Source: Mycoavidus cysteinexigens_B (GTDB taxonomy: Bacteria; Pseudomonadota; Gammaproteobacteria; Burkholderiales; Burkholderiaceae). Taken from it: 64,000 nucleotides of DNA. The stretch spans positions 186,001 through 250,000 of the forward strand of contig JASSUG010000002.1 of the NCBI GenBank assembly GCA_031963465.1, given 5' to 3'. The position numbers were made by a program, and so were the translations under genes. The first letter of the stretch is position 1, and each line of letters begins with the position of its first letter. The notes below the pieces were generated by a model. That model ran no database searches and was not told where the DNA came from. It was given only the letters and a program-made list of their open reading frames with translations. Below are positions 1-8,800 of this stretch, in pieces.

Positions 1-614
1 CTCCTCAGCCGATTGTCCGAGCTCGCCGCTCACCGCTTGGAGAAGGGGTGCAAGTGCTGGTCTATATGAAAGATCAAGCCGATTTATTTGCCGGGATTTG
101 TAGTTACTTCGACCGTCATGCTCTATCCGTATTAGATGCGCGCATCCACACCACCCGCCATGGCTATGCGCTGGATAGTTTTTTTGTGACGCCCGCTCAT
201 CACAGCCTAGACGACACGATGCACCGAGCAGCACTGCACGACTACGATGAAATCACCGCGCGCATTGAACGGCAATTAGCGCTCCATCTGGCGGCCGCCA
301 AACCACTACGCAGCCCCTCCCCTGGCCGGCTGTCAAGACAATCGCGTACTTTTCCGAGCACGCCACGGGTTAATTTACGCGCCGATGAACGTGGCCAATA
401 TTACATTCTGTCACTCTCAGCCAATGACCGGCCAGGGCTCCTCTATGCCATTGCCTATATCCTCGCGGCACACCAAATCAGCCTGCATGCAGCACGCATC
501 AATACGCTAGGAGAGCGCGTTGAAGACATGTTTTTGCTTGCCGGGGCAAAACTCGCTAACCACCGGCAGCAGATTCAACTTGAAACCGAATTACTCCGCG
601 CCATTGCCGTCTGA
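1..614 (+). CDS. glnD: [Protein-PII] uridylyltransferase GlnD, C-terminal part (5' end outside the window)
   Basis: This is the 3' end of the bifunctional uridylyltransferase/uridylyl-removing enzyme that senses glutamine and modifies PII. The frame is open from the first bases of the window: codons from position 3 read PQPIVRARRSPLGEGVQVLV, so the GTG at 48 is an internal Val and not a start. The visible part holds two ACT regulatory domains. The first begins at QVLVYMKDQADLFAGIC. The second contains YYILSLSANDRPGLLYAIAY and ends about 12 residues before the stop. These domains bind glutamine in the family. The catalytic nucleotidyltransferase and HD domains lie upstream and cannot be seen. 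The gene is convergent with ligA, with only 18 bp between the stop codons. Confidence 0.93.
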   Translation, partial: PQPIVRARRSPLGEGVQVLVYMKDQADLFAGICSYFDRHALSVLDARIHTTRHGYALDSFFVTPAHHSLDDTMHRAALHDYDEITARIERQLALHLAAAKPLRSPSPGRLSRQSRTFPSTPRVNLRADERGQYYILSLSANDRPGLLYAIAYILAAHQISLHAARINTLGERVEDMFLLAGAKLANHRQQIQLETELLRAIAV

Positions 615-632
615 GATTTTGCCCCACCAGTA

Positions 633-2738
633 CTAAAGATCTTGCGGCGGCTCTACGCTTGCCAACAGTTGGCGCAAGCCCTCTTCATCAAGCACCTCAA
701 TCCCTAGCGCCTCCGCTTTCGCGAGTTTGCTACCCGCATCTGCCCCAGCAATCACATAATGGGTTTTGCTGGAGACTGAAGCCGCGACTTTGGCGCCCGC
801 AGCTTCCAGTTGCGCCTTTGCTTGCTCGCGGGTTAAGTTAGGTAAACTGCCCGTTAGCACGACCGTCTTACCGGCCAACGGTCCAGCACTAGGCCGCGCA
901 GCAGGTGGCCCTTCAGGCCAAGTTACGCCGGCTGCGCGCAATTGCTCAATCACCTCAAGATTATGCGCTTGGGCAAAAAATTGGAGGATGGATTCCGCCA
1001 CGACCGGCCCGACCTCATCGACGTCGAGCAATCCTTCGCGGGACGCCTGGATCAGCGGATCAAGCGCACCGAAATAACGCGCTAAACCAAGCGCAGTTGA
1101 CTCGCCAACGTGGCGTATACCAAGCGCATAGATAAAGCGAGCCAACGTAGTCTGCTTAGCATGCTGCAATGCCGCAAGCAAGTTTTGGGCAGACTTGTCA
1201 GCAAAACGTTCAAGCGCCACCAGCGTTGCAACGTCTAGCTTAAACAGATCGGCAGGCGTACGCACCAGTTCTTGGGCGACCAGTTGATCGATAATTTTTT
1301 CTCCCAGACCATCAATTTCCAGCGCGCGCCGCTGAGCAAAGTGCCACAGTGCTTGCTTACGCTGTGCAGCGCAAGCCAGGGCCCCGGTGCAACGAGCAAC
1401 CGCCTCACCGGGCAAGCGTTCAATCGCAGATCCGCATACTGGACACTCAGTTGGCATCTCAAAACGGTGCGCATCGGTGGGCCGGCGTTCAATTAATGCG
1501 CTCACCACTTCTGGAATCACATCGCCAGCCCGCCGCACAATCACTGTATCGCCAATCAAAATATCTTTGCGCCGCACTTCATCTTCATTGTGCAGGGTCG
1601 CATTGGTCACCATTGCGCCCCCCACAAACACGGGTTCAAGCCGTGCGATTGGCGTAACCGCGCCGGTGCGGCCGACATTAACCTCGATGGCAATCAACTT
1701 GGTCAAGGCCTCTTGTGCCGGAAATTTATGCGCCAGTGCAAAGCGCGGCGCACGCGCAACAAAACCAAGCCGCAATTGATCTTCCAAGCGGTTTAATTTG
1801 TACACGACACCGTCGATTTCATAAGGCAAACTATTGCGTTGCTCGCTCATTGCCTTAAAAAAGCCAAGTAACCCCACGGCTCCTTGTACCACCGCACGCA
1901 TGTCACAGACTGGCAGGCCCAGCTCCAAATACCAATCCAGCAAAGCTTGGTGCGTGGGTGGCATGGCAACGCCAGCAAGCGCACCTATGCCATAAGCAAA
2001 AAATGACAGGGGCCGGCTGGCGGTAATTTTTGGATTGAGCTGGCGCAAGCTGCCTGCCGCTGCATTACGCGGATTAGCAAATTCTCGCTGACCCGCGGCG
2101 CGCTGACGCTCATTTAACGTGTCAAAAGCACTTTTGAGCATAAACACTTCGCCACGCACTTCAAGCAACTCAGGGATAGACGGCCCTTGCAAACGCAGCG
2201 GAATCGAGCGTAGCGTGCGGATATTGGCTGTAATCTCCTCTCCACGCACGCCATCGCCCCGAGTTGCCGCCTGCGTCAGGACCCCGTCGAGATAACGCAA
2301 TGAAACGGCAAGTCCATCAAACTTGAGTTCACAAGCATAGTTTAGGGCCGTATCCAATTCTGTTTTATTCAGCCCTTGCGCGCAACGTTTATCAAATGCT
2401 TCAATCTCTTCATCGCTAAAACCATTGTTCAGCGACAGCATCGGCACCGTATGCACAACCGGCTTAAAACCCTCGGCAACCTGGCCGCCTACGCGTTGCG
2501 TAGGCGAGTCTGGTGTCAGCAAATCAGGGTGTTCTGTTTCGAGGGCTACCAACTCGGCAAACAATTGGTCGTATTCGGCATCAGGTATTACCGGGGCATC
2601 CTGTACGTAATAGGCATCATTGTGCTGCTCGATTTGCGCGCGCAGCGCTGCTGCACGTTCAGCTTTGTCATGGTCTACTGGGTTATGCATGTGGTTTTTA
2701 GCTTGATGGGAAAATGAATGCTGCAAAGTCGATAGCAT
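633..2738 (-). CDS. ligA: NAD+-dependent DNA ligase LigA
   Basis: Seals nicks in duplex DNA using NAD+, in replication and repair. The 701-residue protein has the usual family layout. The adenylation domain carries the motif CELKFDGLA, with the AMP-accepting lysine near residue 139. An OB-fold follows (NVGRTGAVTPIARLEPV), then a four-Cys zinc finger (CPVCG...CTGALAC, near residues 420-445), helix-hairpin-helix repeats, and a C-terminal BRCT domain (GKTVVLTGSLPNLTREQAK). The start at 2738 has an AGGGTAG-like sequence upstream; a second ATG at 2690 (MHNPVDH) would drop 16 poorly conserved residues. It appears to be transcribed alone. Function is assigned from family motifs and is secure. Confidence 0.97.
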   Translation of the reverse strand: MLSTLQHSFSHQAKNHMHNPVDHDKAERAAALRAQIEQHNDAYYVQDAPVIPDAEYDQLFAELVALETEHPDLLTPDSPTQRVGGQVAEGFKPVVHTVPMLSLNNGFSDEEIEAFDKRCAQGLNKTELDTALNYACELKFDGLAVSLRYLDGVLTQAATRGDGVRGEEITANIRTLRSIPLRLQGPSIPELLEVRGEVFMLKSAFDTLNERQRAAGQREFANPRNAAAGSLRQLNPKITASRPLSFFAYGIGALAGVAMPPTHQALLDWYLELGLPVCDMRAVVQGAVGLLGFFKAMSEQRNSLPYEIDGVVYKLNRLEDQLRLGFVARAPRFALAHKFPAQEALTKLIAIEVNVGRTGAVTPIARLEPVFVGGAMVTNATLHNEDEVRRKDILIGDTVIVRRAGDVIPEVVSALIERRPTDAHRFEMPTECPVCGSAIERLPGEAVARCTGALACAAQRKQALWHFAQRRALEIDGLGEKIIDQLVAQELVRTPADLFKLDVATLVALERFADKSAQNLLAALQHAKQTTLARFIYALGIRHVGESTALGLARYFGALDPLIQASREGLLDVDEVGPVVAESILQFFAQAHNLEVIEQLRAAGVTWPEGPPAARPSAGPLAGKTVVLTGSLPNLTREQAKAQLEAAGAKVAASVSSKTHYVIAGADAGSKLAKAEALGIEVLDEEGLRQLLASVEPPQDL

Positions 2739-2760
2739 ACCAACTACCCTAGGCAGTCAG

Positions 2761-2800
2761 TCATTTGGCCAAAAGGGCTATCATTTGGCTAAAAGGGCTA
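2761..2800. repeat. Two-copy 20-bp tandem repeat
   Basis: Two adjacent 20-bp units, tcatttggccaaaagggcta and the same with one change (ggct for ggcc), lie in the short gap between the ligA start and the response-regulator stop. No function is evident. Confidence 0.85.
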
Positions 2801-2803
2801 GCC

Positions 2804-3490
2804 TTAATTTACCTGTGCTTTCAAAGAGGGACCGATTTTAAAGAGCTGGCAGTCATTCTGAATACCTAATTTACGGTAAGCCGCCCTCTTTTGGGCACTC
2901 ACTGTTTTTATACTGCGTGAGAATTTTGCTGAAATTTGCGTCAAGGTCAGACCCTCAAGACAACAACGTAAAACTTCACGCTCACGGGGAGATAAGATAT
3001 CGTAATCCGTATGTAAATCCTGCCCCGTATGCCCCAAAGTGACCACTTCGCTTAGCGCATAAGATGGGCCAGGAAGTTGTTCTGCCAACTGCACGCCTAA
3101 GTAAGCCTGCCCCGAGGCAACGATACGAATCGCATGCGCTAGCTCGGCTAAATTCTGGCGCTTACTAAAAAAACCGCGCGCGCCCGCGCGCATCACTAAC
3201 ATCATGGTGGCTGGATCATGATGCGCTGAGGCCACCAAGACTTTAATCCTTTCATAACGCACGCTTAGATAGCGAACCAAATTAACGCCATCAAGATCGC
3301 ACTCACCCAATGAATAATCTATTAGTAAAACATCACAAGTATGACTTCTAAGCGCAGCTAGCAACGAGCGACTGGTCATGAAGGTACCAACGATCTTAAT
3401 ATCCGGCGCGGCGCATAATTGCGCCTTAAATCCATCCAGTACTACCGGATGATCATCCAGCAACATAACAGTTAAAGCAGGAGTAGGCAT
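2804..3490 (-). CDS. NarL/LuxR-type response regulator (RcsB-like)
   Basis: Two-component response regulator. Residues 1-125 form a receiver domain: acidic pair in VMLLDDHPVV, phospho-acceptor Asp in VLLIDYSLGE, conserved Lys in GFFSKRQNL. The C-terminal part is a LuxR/GerE DNA-binding domain (LSPREREVLRCCLEGLTLTQ), and its recognition helix (IKTVSAQKRAAYRKLGI) resembles RcsB (KTVSxQKxxAxxKLGI.ND). The start at 3490 gives MPTPALTVMLLDD; an in-frame start 11 codons upstream would add residues unlike the family. No histidine kinase lies nearby, so its partner is unknown. In related genomes I would expect ubiJ/ubiB downstream of the neighbouring Tim44-like gene, so this gene may occupy a rearranged junction (inference from memory). 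Confidence 0.85.
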   Translation of the reverse strand: MPTPALTVMLLDDHPVVLDGFKAQLCAAPDIKIVGTFMTSRSLLAALRSHTCDVLLIDYSLGECDLDGVNLVRYLSVRYERIKVLVASAHHDPATMMLVMRAGARGFFSKRQNLAELAHAIRIVASGQAYLGVQLAEQLPGPSYALSEVVTLGHTGQDLHTDYDILSPREREVLRCCLEGLTLTQISAKFSRSIKTVSAQKRAAYRKLGIQNDCQLFKIGPSLKAQVN

Positions 3491-3533
3491 AGCATTTAGC
3501 GAGCAGTGGGCGATACAATGCAAGCGCTAGCAT

Positions 3534-3561
3534 GATAAAGGGCGCCTACCAGAAGCGCCCC
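3534..3561 (-). terminator. Probable terminator after the Tim44-like gene
   Basis: Read on the minus strand, GGGCGC, a 9-nt loop and GCGCCC are followed by TTTATC. The hairpin lies about 30 bp past the stop of the Tim44-like gene and before the response regulator. The 6-bp stem and short T run make it a weak but plausible intrinsic terminator. Confidence 0.45.
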
Positions 3562-3589
3562 CAAAATGTTTTTAGTTAAATCAAACGCA

Positions 3590-4537
3590 CTAAGAAAGTA
3601 ATGACGCACCGCTAGGTGAACTATCTTGCTCAATGCCAGCTAGCAACCAACCTTCATGGCCTCGTTTAGTGAGATTCCATTGTTCAGAAAACGGCTGAGC
3701 ATGGGTCCCCTGCTCTTCCCGAATCAAGCCTGAGAATTGCACGCTGGCTAAAGTCTCGCCGGCTTGCTCTTCAAGGCCAATCAGCGCGGCTTCAAGTTGC
3801 ACAATTTCTGTTTGATTCAACGCCATACCGCGCTCAGCTAGATCGAGTTTGATCTCGGCAAACATGGCCGGCGTTGTGAATTCACGAATATCGGCCGCAT
3901 CGCCAGCATCCCAAGCGGCCTGTAGGCGGACGAAAAGAACTTTGGCATTACGCAAAAAAAGCGTCGTATCAAAATCGGCTGGCACAGCGTTTACAGACTG
4001 TACTGCTGTATGAGCAGACGCCATACCGCCGCTAAATTGCGACGCCATACCTGTCTGATTTTGCGCAAAACCCGCACGCATATCGAAATTCGAGCCGGCA
4101 TTTGCAGCCATTGCCGGCTCATGCGCACCACGCATAAACGCAGACGCCGCCGCGCTATGACGCGCCCGTCGCGCAGCAAGCCAACGCACCAACCAATAGC
4201 CAAGTAGAGCAATTCCGCCAATGATAATTAGGTTAGAGAGCAAGCCGCCTAACGCTCCGCCTAAACCTAGGTGAGACAAAAGAGCGCCAATTCCTAGCCC
4301 AGCAGCAATCCCGGCTAGCGGTCCGAACCAGCGATTACGCGTTGGCTGGGCAGCCGCAGGGGGCCGACTTGGGCGCGGACTAGGAGCGGCTTGCTGGCGC
4401 TTAAACATCTGCGCTTGGCGACCACTGCTACGGCCGCCGCCCATGCGTTTAGCCTCAGCCTCTTGCATCATCAGTCCCAGCGCGAGCGCACTGGCTAGCA
4501 TCAGGACAACCACGCGCTTTAACCTCAACCTGACCAT
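3590..4537 (-). CDS. Tim44-like domain protein, membrane-anchored
   Basis: About 315 residues. The N terminus looks like a signal/anchor (VVVLMLASALALGLMMQEAE) followed by the family-typical KRMGGGRSSGRQ. A Pro/Ala-rich stretch and a glycine-rich hydrophobic region come next, with about two membrane segments (GIAAGLGIGALLSHLG; LLSNLIIIGGIALLGYWLV). The C-terminal domain (FDTTLFLRNAKVLFVRLQAA to WLLAGIEQ) is the Tim44-like fold, related to mitochondrial inner-membrane translocase Tim44. Its bacterial role is not established. The chosen ATG at 4537 places the signal segment at the N terminus; an in-frame ATG at 4621 would add 28 residues and is the alternative. It follows ubiE in the same direction, as in other Burkholderiales. 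Confidence 0.85.
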   Translation of the reverse strand: MVRLRLKRVVVLMLASALALGLMMQEAEAKRMGGGRSSGRQAQMFKRQQAAPSPRPSRPPAAAQPTRNRWFGPLAGIAAGLGIGALLSHLGLGGALGGLLSNLIIIGGIALLGYWLVRWLAARRARHSAAASAFMRGAHEPAMAANAGSNFDMRAGFAQNQTGMASQFSGGMASAHTAVQSVNAVPADFDTTLFLRNAKVLFVRLQAAWDAGDAADIREFTTPAMFAEIKLDLAERGMALNQTEIVQLEAALIGLEEQAGETLASVQFSGLIREEQGTHAQPFSEQWNLTKRGHEGWLLAGIEQDSSPSGASLLS

Positions 4538-4643
4538 GCGCGGCGCTAGGAAACTCCGGCCAGCACGAGCCAATGAACTTAAAGAGAAATCAGCAAACTG
4601 TATAGCTGATAAAGAAAACATTGGATAGACCCCAGTTAGAAAA

Positions 4644-5384
4644 TTAATATTTTATGCCAATATGCAAGGCCACTGCCCCTGCCGCCAAATTATGATAATT
4701 GACCTGATCGAAACCGGCTTGTTCCATCATCGCCTGCAAAACGTTTTGATCAGGGTGGACCCGGATCGATTCAGCTAGATAGCGGTAACTCTGCGCATCA
4801 CGCGTAACCTTGTGGCCAAGCCATGGCAAGATTTTAAATGAATAAAAATCATACAGCTTAGCCAAGGGTGCCCAGATCTTTGAGAATTCAAGCACTAATA
4901 ATTTGCCACCCGGTTTGAGCACGCGCCGCATTTCGGCGAGGGCCACCTCTTTATGCGTCATATTACGTAAACCAAACGCCACCGTCACCACATCAAAATA
5001 GCCAGCAGGAAACGGAATGCGCTCCGCGTCGCATAAGAGTGTGGGCGTGATCAAGCCTTGATCGAGCAAGCGGTCGCGGCCCACGCGCAACATCGATTCA
5101 TTAATATCCGTGAGCCAAACCTCACCACCTTGATTCAAGTCGCCGACTTGTTTGGCAAAAGTTTTCGCCAAATCTCCGGTGCCGCTGGCCAAGTCAAGCA
5201 CCTTAAAACCGGGCCTGACGCCAGCTTGCGCAATAGTGAATGCTTTCCATGCCCGATGGAGGCCAAGCGACATTAAATCATTCATTAAATCGTATTTTGC
5301 AGCAACCGAATCGAATACGTTTGCCACTTTGCGCGCCTTCTCGTTTTCAGCAACCGTCTGAAAGCCAAAGTGCGTTTTACTCAT
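4644..5384 (-). CDS. ubiE: Demethylmenaquinone/2-polyprenyl-benzoquinol methyltransferase UbiE
   Basis: SAM-dependent C-methyltransferase of ubiquinone (and menaquinone) synthesis. The 246-residue protein begins MSKTHFGFQTVAENEKARKV, as the family does. It shows the UbiE signature VFDSVAAKYDLMNDLMSLG, SAM-binding motif I (VLDLASGTGDLA) and the second signature RVLKPGGKLLVLEFSK. The start at 5384 is preceded by AAGGAAGG at good distance; a longer in-frame start at 5447 would run into the upstream HIT gene and is rejected. With ubiC elsewhere in the window it indicates that ubiquinone synthesis is retained. Confidence 0.96.
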   Translation of the reverse strand: MSKTHFGFQTVAENEKARKVANVFDSVAAKYDLMNDLMSLGLHRAWKAFTIAQAGVRPGFKVLDLASGTGDLAKTFAKQVGDLNQGGEVWLTDINESMLRVGRDRLLDQGLITPTLLCDAERIPFPAGYFDVVTVAFGLRNMTHKEVALAEMRRVLKPGGKLLVLEFSKIWAPLAKLYDFYSFKILPWLGHKVTRDAQSYRYLAESIRVHPDQNVLQAMMEQAGFDQVNYHNLAAGAVALHIGIKY

Positions 5385-5409
5385 TAGATCAACCTTCCTT
5401 GATAAATCA

Positions 5410-5853
5410 TTAGTGAGGCGCCACCACCGGCTGACTTGCAAGGCCACTTACGATGGCTGCTCGCAAGCCAAGCGCACGGCTGCGGCGTAGCTGTAAAACC
5501 GTTTCGGCAGTGGCGCGCACGCGCGGCGCCCAGATCGGCGCTGGGAAATGGGCGTCATCAGCATAGCGCGGAATCAGATGCCAGTGCAAATGCGGCACTT
5601 GATTGCCAAGGCTAGCCAGGTTCATTTTTACGGGCTGCATCATTTGCCGGATAATCCGCTCAACTTGACTGACGATATCAATTAAATATTCCCGTTGCCG
5701 AGGCCCAAGCTCCGAGAACTCAGTTATATGGCTATTCCATATAACCCGGCAAAAACCCGGGTAATCGGCTTCATCGATAGCCACAACCCGCACTTTATCG
5801 TCATGCCAAAGTAAATCGCCCCCAGCCGTTTCGCATAACACACAGTTCGTCAT
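5410..5853 (-). CDS. HIT family nucleotide-binding protein
   Basis: A 147-residue histidine-triad protein. The catalytic HxHxH motif appears as PHLHWHLIPRY near residues 92-102, and the N terminus (CVLCETAGGDLLWHDDKVRVV) has the CxxC of many bacterial HIT proteins. Members hydrolyse or transfer nucleotidyl groups from AMP-linked substrates; the precise substrate is unknown. Its start overlaps the stop of the upstream FAD/Fe-S gene by 4 bp (ATGA), so the two are probably co-translated. Confidence 0.93.
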   Translation of the reverse strand: MTNCVLCETAGGDLLWHDDKVRVVAIDEADYPGFCRVIWNSHITEFSELGPRQREYLIDIVSQVERIIRQMMQPVKMNLASLGNQVPHLHWHLIPRYADDAHFPAPIWAPRVRATAETVLQLRRSRALGLRAAIVSGLASQPVVAPH

Positions 5854-8800
5854 ACTAGCACCCGTTCGATCCCTCCCGCATTGGCCTGCTTCACATAATC
5901 AGGCAACCAATTTTCACCTAGCAGGTGCCGCGCCATTTCAACCACAATATAATCTGCATCAATGTTAGCATCGTCATGATAGCGCGCTAGCCCTTGCAAG
6001 CAAGATGGGCAGCTTGTTAATACCTTAACTTCGCCAGCAAAACCATCCGCGCGCACGCGCGCTGCGCCTTTCTTAAGTTCTTCCTCTTTACGAAAACGCA
6101 CTTGCGTCGAGATATCCGGGCGCGTAATCGCAAATGTACCCGCCTCACCGCAACACCGGTCGCTTTTTTCAATTTGGCCTGGACCCGCCTCGGTACCCAT
6201 TAACTGGTTGACCAGCTGCGTCGGATTCATGGTTTTAATTGGCGTATGGCAAGGATCGTGGTACATATAGCGCACCCCCGCTACGCCCTCCAGTTTAACC
6301 CCTTTTTCGAGAAGGAATTCGTGAATATCAATTAGCCGGCAACCTGGAAAAATTTTGTCGAATTCATAGCCTGCCAACTGGTCATAGCACGTTCCACACG
6401 AGACAACCACGGTCTTAATATCCAGGTAATTCAAGGTATTGGCCACGCGGTGAAATAGCACACGGTTATCCGTGACGATTTTTCCTGCTTTGTCCTCTTG
6501 CCCGGCACCGCGTTGCGGATAGCCACAGCACAAATAACCAGGGGGCAGTACGGTTTGCACGCCCACATGCCATAACATCGCTTGCGTCGCTAGCCCAACT
6601 TGCGAAAAAAGCCGCTCGGAGCCACAACCGGGAAAATAAAACACGGCATCTGAATCAACCGTTGTGGTGTGCGGATTACGAATGATCGGCACAATTTTAT
6701 TGTCTTCAATGTCAAGCAACGCGCGGGCGGTTTTTTTCGGCAAATTACCCGGCATTTTCTTGTTAACAAAATGAATCACCTGCTCCACAACCTTAGCTCT
6801 ACCCACACTTGTAGGGGGCCGCGCGGTTTGCTTTTTGGCGAATCTTTTCAGCACGACGTGACCTAGCCGTTGCATTTTATAGCCCCAGCCAATCATTGCC
6901 TGACGAGCGAAACGAATCGTTCTCGGTGCTGTCGCATTCAGAAAAAATAAACTGGCTGCCGTTCCTAGATTAAATTTTTTCTTACCCATTTTGCGCAATA
7001 AATTGCGCATATTCATCGACACGTCGCCAAAATCAATATTCACGGGACAAGGCGACAAACACTTATGGCAGACCGTGCAATGGTCAGCCACATCGTTAAA
7101 TTCATCCCAATGTTTCAGCGATATGCCACGGCGCGTCTGCTCCTCATATAAGAAAGCCTCAATCAACAGCGAAGTAGCCAGAATTTTATTGCGCGGGCTA
7201 TATAATAGATTCGCTCGCGGCACATGGGTGGCGCACACTGGCTTGCATTTACCACAGCGCAAGCAGTCTTTAATACTATCGGCAATCGCCCCAATATCAG
7301 ATTGCTGCATTAAAAGCGATTCATAGCCCATCAGCCCAAAACTAGGCGTATACGCATGACGTAAATCTGCATTTTCAAGCAATTTGCCTTGATTAAAATG
7401 CCCATTAGGATCAACCCGCCGCTTATACGCCCGGAAGTCAGCCAACTCCGGCTCGCTCAGAAACTCAAGTTTAGTAATGCCAATGCCGTGCTCGCCAGAA
7501 ATCACGCCATCAAGCGAACGTGCAAGCTGCATAATGCGTGCAACGGTCTGATGCGCGTCTTGCAACATCTCATAATTATCTGAGTTGACGGGAATATTGG
7601 TATGCACATTACCATCGCCTGCATGCATATGCAGGGCGATAAACAGCCGCCCACGCAGTACGCGCTGGTGAATCGCCTGCACTTCATCGAGAATCGGCTT
7701 AAAGGCTGCGCCATTAAAAATCTGTTGCAATGGCTTAAGAATTTCGTTTTTCCATGAAATTCGGATGGTATGGTCTTGCACTATATCGAATAGGCTGGCC
7801 TGCGGCTGGGCGCTAAGGCGTTGCTCAAAGGCCGATTCAAGCGGTGCATAGCCCAGTTGCAGCAATTGAGTATAGGCGCTAGCGAGTGGCGTAGCGAGTT
7901 CTGCGCGCACATATTCCCAGCGCATGTGGACCTTGTCTAGCACATCGAAAACATGCTGTAGCCGGCCTTCAAGCCATTCAGCGTTTGGCATGTCATTGGC
8001 TTCGCCGCTCTTACTGAGTGGCAGGGCCTGGCTCTTAAAAAAAGTTTCAAGCGCGCTCACCAACTGCAGCTTATTCTTGAGTGACAACTCAATATTAATC
8101 CGCTCGATATGATCCGTATATTCACCCATGCGATGGAGTGGAATCACTACATCTTCATTGATTTTAAACGCATTGGTGTGCTTCGCAATGGCAGCTGTGC
8201 GCGAGCGATCCAGCCAAAAACGCTTACGCGCTTCGGCACTCACGGCAACAAAGCCTTCACCATTTTTGCTATTGGCGATGCGTACAACCTCGGAGGCCGC
8301 CGCCGCCACGGCGTCTGCATCATCGCCCACAATATCGCCAATCAGTACCATTTTGGGCAAAGTAGCGTCCAGGCCTTGCTGCTTCGATTTAGCCGCATAA
8401 CCCACAGCGCGTAGATAGCGTTGATCTAAATGCTCAAGGCCTGCTAAGGTCGCACGGCCCGCGGCAGCGGCTTCAAATAAATATTGCTTAATCTCAACAA
8501 TGCCTGGAATCGCATCGCGCGCCTGACCGAAAAACTCAAGACAAACGGTACGGATATGCGCCGGCATTTTGTGTAAAAGCCAGCGCGCACTTGTAATTAG
8601 CCCATCGCAGCCTTCTTTTTGCACCCCTGGCAAGCCAGCTAGAAATTTATCCGTGACATCTTTACCAAGCCCTTCTTTACGAAAACGCCAACCCTCTATC
8701 ACGAGTGTCTCTATGCGCAGCAATGCTTCGCCTGGCGCGCGTTTACCATCGAACCATTTCAATTCAAAGCGGGTCAGCGGCGCCTCATGAATTTTACCCT

